Source of the DNA: Parabacteroides distasonis
GTDB taxonomy: Bacteria > Bacteroidota > Bacteroidia > Bacteroidales > Tannerellaceae
Direction of reading: 5' to 3'
Length of the DNA: 64,000 nt
Assembly: GCA_021531775.1 (NCBI GenBank)
Contig: JAFBIU010000018.1
Coordinates: 1-64,000, forward strand
Shown here: in pieces, positions 52,466 to 60,700 of the stretch
How positions within the stretch are numbered: position 1 is the first letter of the stretch
Layout of the letters: each line of letters starts with the position of its first letter
Program-made: the position numbers and the translations under genes
The notes under the pieces: model-generated
Databases searched by the model: none
What the model was told of the DNA's origin: nothing
The model's input: the letters and a program-made list of their open reading frames with translations, nothing else

Positions 52466-53070
52466 TATTGTTGACCGTATAGAATGGGGTTTAACGCTGG
52501 ATCATTATACATCTTCATCTGCTTATAGACCTTCATGTATTTGCGGCCATGCTGAATGTCGTTCAGCAATTGGTCCAAAGCTGTGCAGAGATCCTTTTCC
52601 TGTTCCAATAAGATCCGCAACTTGGTTTCGCACTGGGTCCGATGCTCCTCGGAAGCCTCTTTGCGATGTGCCTCCTGTTGCATGTGATAAATCTTCAGCA
52701 CCAGGATGGAGAGGCGATCGACAGCCCATGCCGGACTCTCTGTGTTGATGGTTGCATCAGGGGCAACCTGTATATCCTTGTATTTTTCCAAAAAGAAACT
52801 GTCGATCAACTCCACCAGATCGGTACGATCCTGGTTGGACTTGTCGATGCGTCGCTTGATGGCCAATGCCTCGACCGGATCAATCTGCGGATTCCGGATA
52901 ATGTCTTCCAGATGCCATTGTACGGCATCAATCCAGTTTTTCAGAAAGAGGTAGAACTCGATACTCTTGACAGGATAGGGATTATGCACGGTGGCATCTA
53001 CATGATCCGTCACGTGATAGGCTGCAGTTGCCTCTTCAAATAGCTGTACACATTGTTTACTGAAGCTCAT
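52465..53070 (-). CDS. DUF4254 protein
   Basis: A 201-residue helical protein matching DUF4254, nearly always beside GT9 genes in Bacteroidetes. Conserved segments are LFLKNWIDAVQWHLEDIIRNPQIDP, KRRIDKSNQDRTDLVELIDS and PAWAVDRLSILVLKIYHM. Function unknown; probably an accessory of LPS/glycan assembly. A minus-strand TATCTTTG (53099-53106 complement) is a good -7 element, with a GCAAAGGAATGGG repeat unit lying over its -33 region. Confidence 0.85.
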   Translation of the reverse strand: MSFSKQCVQLFEEATAAYHVTDHVDATVHNPYPVKSIEFYLFLKNWIDAVQWHLEDIIRNPQIDPVEALAIKRRIDKSNQDRTDLVELIDSFFLEKYKDIQVAPDATINTESPAWAVDRLSILVLKIYHMQQEAHRKEASEEHRTQCETKLRILLEQEKDLCTALDQLLNDIQHGRKYMKVYKQMKMYNDPALNPILYGQQ

Positions 53071-53128
53071 AGCGGGAATTCTTGTTGATTCGATGGGTCA
53101 AAGATAGAAAATCTTTGGAAAATACTGA

Positions 53129-53272
53129 GCAAAGGAATGGGCGAAATTTTGGGATAAACGAGACTTTCTAATGTTGGGGTTGTGTAGGAGGCAAAAACGC
53201 CATTGCCCATTCCTTTGCGTAATGCTTCAGTATCTTTGTTTTCTGGATGCAAAAGTAAGGCAAAGGAATGGG
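53129..53272. repeat. Three copies of GCAAAGGAATGGG
   Basis: Direct copies at 53129-53142 and 53260-53272 and an inverted copy at 53205-53218, all 13-14 bp exact. They lie in the 276-bp gap between the DUF4254 gene and the Nif11-like gene; the first overlaps the DUF4254 -33 region. They could be operator sites. Confidence 0.65.
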
Positions 53273-53345
53273 TCGAATGTGCCAAAATGAGGTTGGTTTG
53301 TGCCAAAAGCGTGTGTCATGTCTCATTTTGACACAGTTTTTCTTG
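53231..53345 (+). ncRNA. Possible short plus-strand transcript
   Basis: TATCTTTG (53231-53238) on the plus strand is followed about 40 bp later by an inverted repeat (53278-53291 with 53322-53335, one mismatch) and GTTTTTC, resembling a promoter and intrinsic terminator. No -33 TTTG at proper spacing is seen. The hairpin may instead act on the minus-strand operon ending here. Confidence 0.25.
53278..53319. promoter_or_regulatory. Paired TGTGCCAAAA sites
   Basis: TGTGCCAAAA occurs at 53278-53287 and 53299-53308, a spacing of exactly 21 bp (two helical turns). The second is part of TTTGTGCCAAAAG-N4-TGTCAT, which recurs at 58149-58172 upstream of the GLUG-like surface gene. Confidence 0.5.
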
Positions 53346-53346
53346 T

Positions 53347-53592
53347 TCATTGGACCAAATTCTTGACGTAATCCCAAAAGTCGAAGGCCTGCGTTTCCGG
53401 GGAAAGCTGGTTGGCCGGTTCGCCGGGCGGTTCGATACGGTAAGCGAGCTCTTGGGGAGTGAGTGTCACCCCCATGGAGGAGGCCATGCGGATGATGTTG
53501 GCTTGATCGTCCGTTTGCAGGTAGTGTAGCAGTTCCTGCTCTTTGGCCGGATCTGCATGAACTAATGTCAGGAATTGTTTGATTGTTTTCAT
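53347..53592 (-). CDS. Nif11-like small protein
   Basis: An 81-residue protein. KQFLTLVHADPAKEQELLHYLQTDDQANIIRMASSMGVTLTPQEL has the layout of the Nif11 domain (F-L at start, D-P-x-L, then I-x-x-A-x-x-x-G-x-x-L/F-T-x-x-E-L), best known as leaders of modified peptides. The tail (PPGEPANQLSPETQAFDFWDYVKNLVQ) has no Cys, no double-Gly cleavage site and no modification enzyme nearby, so a RiPP role is doubtful. It lies 25 bp downstream of the AraC-type regulator gene on the same strand, apparently the last gene of that operon. Confidence 0.6.
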   Translation of the reverse strand: MKTIKQFLTLVHADPAKEQELLHYLQTDDQANIIRMASSMGVTLTPQELAYRIEPPGEPANQLSPETQAFDFWDYVKNLVQ

Positions 53593-53617
53593 TGTCTATG
53601 CTTATGTTGATTTGTTG

Positions 53618-56314
53618 TTATTGAATTGATTGTTTTGTCTGTTTATATTCAGAAGGGGTCATCTCGTAGCGGTTGCGGAAGAGCCGGTAGAAGGTGCGTC
53701 GGGACTGGAATCCCGATTCCTCCGCAATGGCCTCGATGGTATATTGGGGATTCTCCCGCATCAGTTGCAGGGAATAGTCCAGTCGTAGGTTGTTGACATA
53801 CTCGTTGAAACTGCCTCCGGTATAAGTACGGATCAGCCTGGTCAGCCGGCTTTTGCTGATGAAGAACTGGAGCAACAGCTGGTCTGGACTGAATGTTGGC
53901 TGCACGAAGAGCTGCTCTCGCCGGATGTAGGCATCGATCTGCTGGAAGAGCTGTTCGCTTTGTAGGTCAGACGCATTCGCTTCCGGGTTGGCCTTAGGTT
54001 CCGGTTCCGATACCGGTGAGGTTGGTTGGCCGGATGGTTGTGGAACGGGTTGTCGATCAGCTGTCTGCAAGGCTAACAGGGTCTGTCGTGCCTCCTGCAA
54101 GGCCTGTTTGTCGGAAATGGAGCGTTCGATTTGTTGCACCAATGACCGGTTCTTCCGCTCGATACGCCAACGTTGCCAAAGGAGCCAAAGGGTCAACAGG
54201 AAGAGTAGGAGCAGGCTGATGCCGATGGCAAACTCCCGTTCATAGATGTGACGCAAGGCCACCTGCTGGTTATGGATGGTTTGCTTCTTTTCGTTCGACT
54301 CGTAGAGCGAGATCAATTCGAGGGAGGCAGCTTTTTGGTCACTTTCCGCCAAGAGGGTGGAGATACGGCTCATCTCTTGGTAGGTCTGGGCGGCTAATCC
54401 GTACGCTCCCTGTTTCTCGTAGATACCGACGATGATACTGAGCAGATTCTTATGTTCGTACGTGCCTTCATTCCCCTCTTGGATGAGTTGTGCTTCCCGT
54501 TTCCGGAGATAATGGATGGCTTCGTTATACCGGCCTGTTCCCTGCAAGTAGTTGTAACGCAAGGATTCACCTGTAGGGGTCTGGCTATAATCAGTAGCCA
54601 AATAGCGTTGATAGGCTTGTTCGGCCCGTTGGGGCTGATGGCAATTGATCAGCAGATTGGCATAGAAGGAGTAGATTTCGGCTTTCCGGCAGTCCAACAG
54701 TGATTGGTCCATGTCCGGCATCTGTTCGGCATCGGCAAACAGTTGCTCCAGCCGGTCGAGCAGCTGGACGGCTTCCGTTTTCCTTCCATCCGCTTCGTAG
54801 TTGTGCGATCGCAACTGGTAATAGTAGCACATCAGATCCACCAGATCGGCCGAAGGGTGTTCTTGGTAGAGCTGTTCCATCAAGTGAACGGCTTGATTCA
54901 GATAGGGTTCTGCCTCTTCCCGTAATCCTTGCTGTCGTTTCAGCTGGCCCATGTTGTAGAGGAAACAGAGCTCCATACGTGGATCCTTCAACGCACGTGC
55001 CAACTGGATGCCTTCGGTTGTATAGATCATACTCTCTTCATAATGACTGAGATAGAGGTGGCAGGAGGCCATCAGCTCGAGGAGGTCTAATCGTTTCATG
55101 GAGTCTTGTCTGCATTGGGGATCTTCGTAAGCCTGTTGGCCATATTGGATAGCATCGTTCAGATCGCCTCCGTTGTAGAGGCAGATGCCGGCCCGAAGCA
55201 TTTGGAGTTCGTAAGGACGAAAAGCTTGTGCTGTTTCAAGACTATCGACCACCGCTAACCGTTGTGCCAACTGGCCTTCTGCAAATCGAGTCAGTTGGTC
55301 ATACACGGTTCGCCAGTCGGCATAACTGGCGTGAGCAGGAAAGAGTGGGAAGCTGATGGCCAACAACAGGCAGAGGATGAGGCTACCCAATCGGAACAGG
55401 GATGGGTTGCTCGTTGGATCTGTCGTCTGTGCCAGGGTACGTTTATACTCCGAGGGCGTCATGTCATACCGTTCGCGAAAAAGACGGTAGTAGGTGCGTC
55501 GGGATTGAAAACCAGACTCTTCGACAATGGCATCAATGGTGTATTGGGGATACTCCTGCATCAAATGGATGGAGTAGTCCAACTTGAGTTGGTTGAGCCA
55601 ATCGTTCAGATTGCCACCCGTCTGCTGACGGAGGAGGCGCACTAAGCGCGATTTGCTGAGCAGGAAGCGAAGCATCAGATCGTCCAGCGTTAAGGTGGGC
55701 TGCAAAAAACGTTTCTCTTCCAAAACGTACGATTCGATTTGCAGGAACAGTTGCCGATCCCGGGTCATCTCCTCCGGGGAGGAGGTTGCTGCAGCGGGTT
55801 TCGTCGGAGGTTGTGGGTTGGTTTCCATTTGCTCCTGGAGTGCTTGGATCTGCTGCTGGGTCTCAAACAGTTGTTGCCGGATGGTGAGAGACTCTTGGAT
55901 TTTCTGCACCAAGAATCTGTTCTTTTTCCGGATCTGCACTTGTTGTACAATCAACCAGCTCGTGAAGATCAGCAGGAGTACCAATCCGATCCCGATGTAC
56001 CAAAGCCGTTCGTTGGAAAAGCGGATCTCTTCCTGTTGCTGTTGGATGAGCCTGTTCTTTTCCTGCAGTTGATAGATGGAGTCCAGTTTCTGGGCGGCCT
56101 GTTGCTTCTGCTGGTTATGCAAAATCTCCAACTGATCGTACATCTGCCGAGAGGATTCATAGAGCCGGATGGAATCTGCATCGTGGATCGAATCTGCAGC
56201 ACGGGCTGTAGCCCATAGCGAAAGCGTGCAGACGATCCACCATCCGCAGATCCAGCTGGTCCATTGGCTCCTTTTCCTCTTAGGCATACGGTTCTGTTGG
56301 AATGAGGTATGCAA
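53618..56314 (-). CDS. Membrane-tethered regulator with two AraC domains and TPRs
   Basis: An 898-residue protein of apparently duplicated architecture. Order: signal/anchor (about 20-40), short periplasmic coil, transmembrane helix (LWYIGIGLVLLLIFTSWLIV, about 103-124), coiled coil, AraC-type HTH 1 (about 185-297, DAIVEESGFQSRRTYYRLFRE), a second signal-like hydrophobic helix (about 308-330), TPR-rich region (about 335-680), transmembrane helix (about 695-715), coiled coil, AraC-type HTH 2 (about 787-895, EAIAEESGFQSRRTFYRLFRN). The TPR region would be periplasmic and both HTHs cytosolic. Single-copy TPR-TM-AraC proteins are known in Bacteroidetes; the double form looks like a fusion of adjacent paralogues. 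Start 56314 or 56287. Confidence 0.85.
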   Translation of the reverse strand: MHTSFQQNRMPKRKRSQWTSWICGWWIVCTLSLWATARAADSIHDADSIRLYESSRQMYDQLEILHNQQKQQAAQKLDSIYQLQEKNRLIQQQQEEIRFSNERLWYIGIGLVLLLIFTSWLIVQQVQIRKKNRFLVQKIQESLTIRQQLFETQQQIQALQEQMETNPQPPTKPAAATSSPEEMTRDRQLFLQIESYVLEEKRFLQPTLTLDDLMLRFLLSKSRLVRLLRQQTGGNLNDWLNQLKLDYSIHLMQEYPQYTIDAIVEESGFQSRRTYYRLFRERYDMTPSEYKRTLAQTTDPTSNPSLFRLGSLILCLLLAISFPLFPAHASYADWRTVYDQLTRFAEGQLAQRLAVVDSLETAQAFRPYELQMLRAGICLYNGGDLNDAIQYGQQAYEDPQCRQDSMKRLDLLELMASCHLYLSHYEESMIYTTEGIQLARALKDPRMELCFLYNMGQLKRQQGLREEAEPYLNQAVHLMEQLYQEHPSADLVDLMCYYYQLRSHNYEADGRKTEAVQLLDRLEQLFADAEQMPDMDQSLLDCRKAEIYSFYANLLINCHQPQRAEQAYQRYLATDYSQTPTGESLRYNYLQGTGRYNEAIHYLRKREAQLIQEGNEGTYEHKNLLSIIVGIYEKQGAYGLAAQTYQEMSRISTLLAESDQKAASLELISLYESNEKKQTIHNQQVALRHIYEREFAIGISLLLLFLLTLWLLWQRWRIERKNRSLVQQIERSISDKQALQEARQTLLALQTADRQPVPQPSGQPTSPVSEPEPKANPEANASDLQSEQLFQQIDAYIRREQLFVQPTFSPDQLLLQFFISKSRLTRLIRTYTGGSFNEYVNNLRLDYSLQLMRENPQYTIEAIAEESGFQSRRTFYRLFRNRYEMTPSEYKQTKQSIQ

Positions 56315-56326
56315 CTGTCGTTGGAC

Positions 56327-56776
56327 TTATTTCAACGACAAAGAAATCGAGTATGATTTCAACGTGCTCGTCTCTCCGGTGCTGCCCACGTAACGTTTCA
56401 GCTCTAACGTCCGGGAGAGTTCAAACATCTTTACATCCGGATTGGTATTGTTCTTGATCTGGGTCTGCCAGTCTGCTTCTAATTTTTTGAGTGCCTCTTC
56501 TGCCGTTTCATAACGACTCAGTGCGTCTTTGTCAGCCTTGCTGGTTTCACCATCCTTGATCGAAGTCTTCCATTCCGTGCAATAGGTATCGTCGAATGTT
56601 TTCAAACCGGTAATCACTTGGTCATAAATGGAGGAATCAGAGCTGATAGAGCCCATTGCCTGATTAGTTTCTATAACCAAAGAGATTTTGTACAACACAT
56701 CCGACTTTTCTTCCGAACAACTCATGGTCACTACTGCCATCAAGGCGAGAGCAAAAAATTTGAACAACTTTTTCAT
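56327..56776 (-). CDS. Small lipoprotein of unknown function
   Basis: A 149-residue lipoprotein (FALALMAVVTMSCSEE, Cys20). The body is charged and helical in the middle (EEALKKLEADWQTQIKNNTNPD) with beta-prone ends (LYKISLVIETNQ, LELKRYVGSTGETSTLKSYSISLSL). No family recognised. It lies 23 bp after the GLUG-like surface gene and 12 bp before the double-AraC gene on the same strand, suggesting a sensor accessory or surface partner. Confidence 0.8.
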   Translation of the reverse strand: MKKLFKFFALALMAVVTMSCSEEKSDVLYKISLVIETNQAMGSISSDSSIYDQVITGLKTFDDTYCTEWKTSIKDGETSKADKDALSRYETAEEALKKLEADWQTQIKNNTNPDVKMFELSRTLELKRYVGSTGETSTLKSYSISLSLK

Positions 56777-56799
56777 TTTACTTGTATTTAAATTATGTA

Positions 56800-58047
56800 T
56801 TATCGTACAATTACTTTCTGCGATCCGATACCGTTCACACTTACCACATAACAGCCAGCTACCGGAGCGGTCAACTGCACTTCGTTGGAAGTGGCGGTCA
56901 GCTGAGCTGCCATGCGACCGGTCAGACTGATCAAGTGGATCTGGCTTCCTGCCAATTCGCCTTTGATCGTAATCACGTTACCTGCTACTTGGATTTCGTA
57001 AGCAGGAGCCACCTCAACGACCTCGTTGGCTGTAGTGCCCTGCTGCTTCAAAGTCGGATAGGCACCTGCCTTGAACGACCAAATTTCGGTGTCGAAACCA
57101 CTCCAAGCTTTCCCAGATTTCATCTCGGCATCGCTCAACGGTGTGCAACCGGCATTGCCACTGTCTGTGCCCTCAAAACTGTTCTTCTCCTTGTTGAAAT
57201 AGCAATTGGTGCAGGTGACATTTTTAGAGGTACGCGTCATGTTGTAGGCTTTACCATTGGTTGCATTCATGCTGCATGCATTATAGCAGTTGGTGATGGT
57301 TGCTCCCGCAAATCCACCGTTGCCAATACCGCAGACTTTGCCATATCCCGTGCCCGTGATGGTGAGCGATCCGGAGTTGTAGCAATCCGTAATGGAACGA
57401 AAACCATGGACGATTCCACTTACATCGGATCCACCTGTCAGATTTCCCTGGTTGTAGCAACGACGGATAACGCAGCTTTCTTTACTGGCGGAACCATACG
57501 TAATACCGCTGACCGAAAGCTCCTCCGAGGAAATGTCGATCAGATTGAAGCAATTCTCAATGACGGCACCTTTGGAGGCCGAAGAACAAAGCGAGGCAGC
57601 CGACACTTTCTTCACGGCAATTTTACCACTGACAATACCCAGGTTTTTCAAGGAACCTGCTTCGATCGTTGAGAACAGAGCAACAGAGTACCAGTCTTCG
57701 GTAATCTTTAAGTTGAGGATGACATGGTTGTCACCATCATAATGGCCTTTGAAAGGATAGGATTTGGATTTAGTACTGCCTATCGGTTGCCATTCGAAAT
57801 TGCCCAAATCCAAGTTAGCGGTCTGCTTGAAATACTTGCCTTCAAAACCCTCCTCCTTGGTTACGGCAGTGGCCAAATAGGCCAGATTGGCCGGTGACTC
57901 GATCAGATAGGGATCCGCTTGTGTTCCCGAACCTTTGAATTCCGTAGCGGTTGTTCCGTCCCAGCTACCATATACTTCCCATTGAATTTGCGCACCTGCA
58001 TGGAGGGCGACTACCAACATAAACAAACTCAGTAAATACTTTTTCAT
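56800..58047 (-). CDS. GLUG-like secreted surface protein with T9SS-type tail
   Basis: A 415-residue exported protein (signal LLSLFMLVVALHAGAQ). The N-terminus GSGTQADPYLIESPANLAYLA and FEGKYFKQTANLDLGNFEWQPIG are the classic start of GLUG-type adhesin-like proteins, followed by Cys-containing beta-helix repeats (IENCFNLIDIS, IRRCYNQGNLTGG, ITDCYNSGSL, ITNCYNACSM). The last 70 residues (IHLISLTGRMAAQLT...GCYVVSVNGIGSQKVIVR) form a sorting-type C-terminal domain. First gene of the four-gene operon; CAAAGTTA at 58103-58110 fits a minus-strand -7 element. Confidence 0.85.
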   Translation of the reverse strand: MKKYLLSLFMLVVALHAGAQIQWEVYGSWDGTTATEFKGSGTQADPYLIESPANLAYLATAVTKEEGFEGKYFKQTANLDLGNFEWQPIGSTKSKSYPFKGHYDGDNHVILNLKITEDWYSVALFSTIEAGSLKNLGIVSGKIAVKKVSAASLCSSASKGAVIENCFNLIDISSEELSVSGITYGSASKESCVIRRCYNQGNLTGGSDVSGIVHGFRSITDCYNSGSLTITGTGYGKVCGIGNGGFAGATITNCYNACSMNATNGKAYNMTRTSKNVTCTNCYFNKEKNSFEGTDSGNAGCTPLSDAEMKSGKAWSGFDTEIWSFKAGAYPTLKQQGTTANEVVEVAPAYEIQVAGNVITIKGELAGSQIHLISLTGRMAAQLTATSNEVQLTAPVAGCYVVSVNGIGSQKVIVR

Positions 58048-58148
58048 ACGCTTTCTTTTTTTAATTTAGGTATTCGTATTAATGTTTTTATTTTTTTCTC
58101 GGCAAAGTTAGGATTATTCCTGCGTTCTGTTTTGTCCATCAGGGTCAA

Positions 58149-58172
58149 TTTGTGCCAAAAGTGAATTGTCAT
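58149..58172. promoter_or_regulatory. TTTGTGCCAAAAG-N5-TGTCAT site
   Basis: Shares 13 exact bases plus TGTCAT with 53297-53319. It lies about 40 bp upstream of the -7 element of the surface-protein operon and between that operon and the divergent MFS gene, so it could act on either. A binding site for the double-AraC regulator is the working idea. Confidence 0.45.
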
Positions 58173-58243
58173 AGTGTAAATTGGCCTATTTTTGTAGGAA
58201 TAGAAAAGTTAAATGGGGTGGAAATTGTATCTTTGCACAATAA

Positions 58244-59458
58244 ATGATGATTGATGTGATGAAGCAAGACCGTATGGTGACACCCAGTTTCTGTTGTATT
58301 CTGGCAGCCAACTTCCTCCTCTTTATGGGGTTTTATTTGATCTTGCCGGTTCTCCCTTTCTATTTGGTCGATGCATTTTCGACCGGCAAATCGACAATCG
58401 GCTTGGTATTGTCCTGCTATACGCTGGCGGCTCTTTGCATCCGCCCCTTTGCGGGTTATCTCTTGGACACCTTTGCCCGTAGGCCGCTCTACCTCTTGGC
58501 CTATTTCCTGTTTACAGCCTTTTTCGGTGGCTATATGTTGGCAACAGCTCTCAGCCTCTTTATTCTGTTACGTGCGTTGCATGGAGTGGCTTTCGGGATG
58601 GTGACCGTAGCGGGCAATACGATTGTGATTGACATTCTGCCCTCCTCCCGCCGAGGCGAAGGGTTGGGCTATTATGGCTTGGCCAACAACATTGCCATGA
58701 GCATCGGTCCGATGATCGGTCTCTTCATGCAGGGCCATTTTTCCTACAATGTCATCTTTGCTACCTCCCTGGCAGCCTGTTCGTTGGGTCTGCTGATGGC
58801 CTATTTGGTAAAGACACCCTACAAACAACCGATCAAACGGCAACCGATTTCATTGGACCGCTTTTTCCTCTTGAAAGGTACGTGGGCGGGCATTTCGCTC
58901 TTGCTGCTCTCCATCCCCTACGGAATGACGACAACCTATGTGGCGATGTATGCCCAGGAGATCGGCATCCAGTTGCATTCAGGTTTGTATTTTACCTTCA
59001 TGGCGATTGGCTTGGCCACCTCCCGCCTCTTTGCCGGCAAGCAGGTCGATAAGGGACGGGTGACCCAAGTGATCTGTCTCGGTATGTACTTGGCTTGCCT
59101 CTGTTTCTTCACGTTGGCTGGTTTGAAAGAGATCATGGCCTGGAACAGTTCGTTCGGCTCTTACCTCTATGGGGCGATTGCCCTGTTGCATGGCATTGCC
59201 TTCGGTACGATGTTCCCGGCCTTCAACACGCTCTTTGTGAATTTGGCTCCCAATAGCCAGCGAGGAACGGCCACATCAACCTATCTGACCAGTTGGGATG
59301 TGGGCATTGGTATCGGTTTGATGGTGGGTGGCACCGTGGCGCAACGGCTTGGAGGTTTTCAATGGGCCTATTGGGTGGGAGCGGGCTTGACCGTCCTCTC
59401 GACCCTCTTCTTTCTGGTCTATGCGGGCCCTCATTTCAACCGTCACAAGCTCCGGTAG
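58244..59458 (+). CDS. MFS transporter
   Basis: Inner-membrane major facilitator with about 12 hydrophobic helices in 404 residues. The loop 2-3 motif appears as RPFAGYLLDTFARRPLYLL, and ILPSSRRGEGLGYYGLANNIAMSIGP is typical of drug/sugar-efflux (DHA1-like) carriers. Substrate unknown; export of a drug-like compound or sugar is likely. TATCTTTG at 58228-58235 lies 8 bp before the start, giving a very short leader; tandem ATGs at 58244 and 58259 are both possible. Divergent from the surface-protein operon. Confidence 0.88.
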   Translation: MMIDVMKQDRMVTPSFCCILAANFLLFMGFYLILPVLPFYLVDAFSTGKSTIGLVLSCYTLAALCIRPFAGYLLDTFARRPLYLLAYFLFTAFFGGYMLATALSLFILLRALHGVAFGMVTVAGNTIVIDILPSSRRGEGLGYYGLANNIAMSIGPMIGLFMQGHFSYNVIFATSLAACSLGLLMAYLVKTPYKQPIKRQPISLDRFFLLKGTWAGISLLLLSIPYGMTTTYVAMYAQEIGIQLHSGLYFTFMAIGLATSRLFAGKQVDKGRVTQVICLGMYLACLCFFTLAGLKEIMAWNSSFGSYLYGAIALLHGIAFGTMFPAFNTLFVNLAPNSQRGTATSTYLTSWDVGIGIGLMVGGTVAQRLGGFQWAYWVGAGLTVLSTLFFLVYAGPHFNRHKLR

Positions 59459-59471
59459 CTTGGTGAAGTGG

Positions 59472-59509
59472 GTTCACAGCAGTTCACAAATAGTTCACAA
59501 AGAATTCAC
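59472..59509 (+). promoter_or_regulatory. Four helically phased GTTCACA repeats
   Basis: GTTCACA at 59472, 59482 and 59493 and ATTCAC at 59504, spaced 10, 11 and 11 bp, one DNA turn each. They sit 30-70 bp upstream of pdxB, where a regulator array would be expected. Confidence 0.5.
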
Positions 59510-59539
59510 TGAAAACTCAATTATATCCTCAAATTTGCG

Positions 59540-60658
59540 ATGAAAAGGCTGAAAATTGTTGCTGATAATACAGTCCCCTATTTGAAGGGCGTATTGGAAC
59601 CGGTGGCTGAGGTAGTCTATCTGCCCTCCCGTTCGTTCACCCCCGAAAACGTACACGATGCGGACGCATTGATCGTACGAAGTATTGATAAATGTACGCG
59701 AAGCCTGTTGGAGGGCAGTCGTGTCCGACTGATCACGACCGCCACGATCGGCTTTGACCATATCGACACGCACTATTGTGAGGAGGCAGGGATTGCTTGG
59801 CACAATGCCCCCGGGTGTAATGCCGCTTCGGTCGGCCAGTATGTGGTGGCAGCTTTGCTGACCCTATCCTTGCGTACCGGAGAGCCGTTGGCTGGGAAGA
59901 CCATCGGGATTGTGGGCGTCGGACATGTGGGCAAGATCGTGGCCCGGCAGTGTGCCTTGTTGGGTATGCGCGTGCTGTTGAACGACCCGCCTCGGGCCGC
60001 TCAGGAGGGGGAGGCCGGCTTTGTCTCGCTCGAACGGCTCTCGAAGGAGTCCGATATCATTACGATGCATGTCCCCTTGACGCGAGAGGGCGATTATCCG
60101 ACCTACCATTTGGCCGATGCTACCTTCTTTCAAGGGTTGCAACGGAAACCTTGGTTCATCAACAGCTGTCGGGGAGCTGTCCACGACACAGAGGCGTTGT
60201 TGACGGCCTATCGGACGGGACAGGTCGGTCAGTTGGTGATCGATTGTTGGGAGCAGGAGCCCAACATCTCCCGTGAACTGTTGCAGGCCTCTGCGATTGC
60301 AACCCCCCACATTGCCGGTTTCTCGGCCGATGGAAAGGCCAACGGCACGCGTGCCTGTCTCGAGCAGATCAGCCGCTTCTTCGGATTGACCTTGGAACGA
60401 ATGGGACAAGTGGTTCCGCCGGCACCGGCTCAACCGGTTATTGATCTGAACCGTTGGACAGACCATCGGGTGGAGCAGGCGATCCTGACGACCTTCGATC
60501 CGCAGTTCATCGACCGGAAATTGAGGGCTTGTCCGACTGATTTTGAGTCGTTCCGGGCTCATTACGATCATCCCCGTGAATATGCCGCCTATCAGGTTCG
60601 CGGAACAAATTCTGAAGAGGCGGTGTTAATGTCTGCCTTAGGGTTTTGTAGTCTTTAA
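59540..60658 (+). CDS. pdxB: 4-phosphoerythronate dehydrogenase
   Basis: NAD-dependent D-2-hydroxyacid dehydrogenase of the PdxB type, 372 residues, oxidising 4-phosphoerythronate in the DXP-dependent route to pyridoxal 5'-phosphate. Visible: KIVADNTVPYLKGVL start, TATIGFDHID, NAPGCNAASVGQYV, the Rossmann GVGHVGKIVA motif, catalytic Arg in INSCRGAVHD, Glu in WEQEPNI, and His in ATPHIAGFSADGK. The C-terminal PdxB dimerisation region follows (HYDHPREYAAYQVR). Phased repeats upstream may regulate it. Confidence 0.93.
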   Translation: MKRLKIVADNTVPYLKGVLEPVAEVVYLPSRSFTPENVHDADALIVRSIDKCTRSLLEGSRVRLITTATIGFDHIDTHYCEEAGIAWHNAPGCNAASVGQYVVAALLTLSLRTGEPLAGKTIGIVGVGHVGKIVARQCALLGMRVLLNDPPRAAQEGEAGFVSLERLSKESDIITMHVPLTREGDYPTYHLADATFFQGLQRKPWFINSCRGAVHDTEALLTAYRTGQVGQLVIDCWEQEPNISRELLQASAIATPHIAGFSADGKANGTRACLEQISRFFGLTLERMGQVVPPAPAQPVIDLNRWTDHRVEQAILTTFDPQFIDRKLRACPTDFESFRAHYDHPREYAAYQVRGTNSEEAVLMSALGFCSL

Positions 60659-60674
60659 ATAACTTGTATATTTG
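60645..60674 (+). promoter_or_regulatory. Promoter of the phosphatase signalling operon
   Basis: TTTG (60645-60648), 18 bp, TATATTTG (60667-60674), then the ATG at 60701. It lies across the pdxB stop, so the next genes have their own start point. Confidence 0.65.
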
Positions 60675-60700
60675 CAGGTATAAATCAAGAAAGGTACAGC

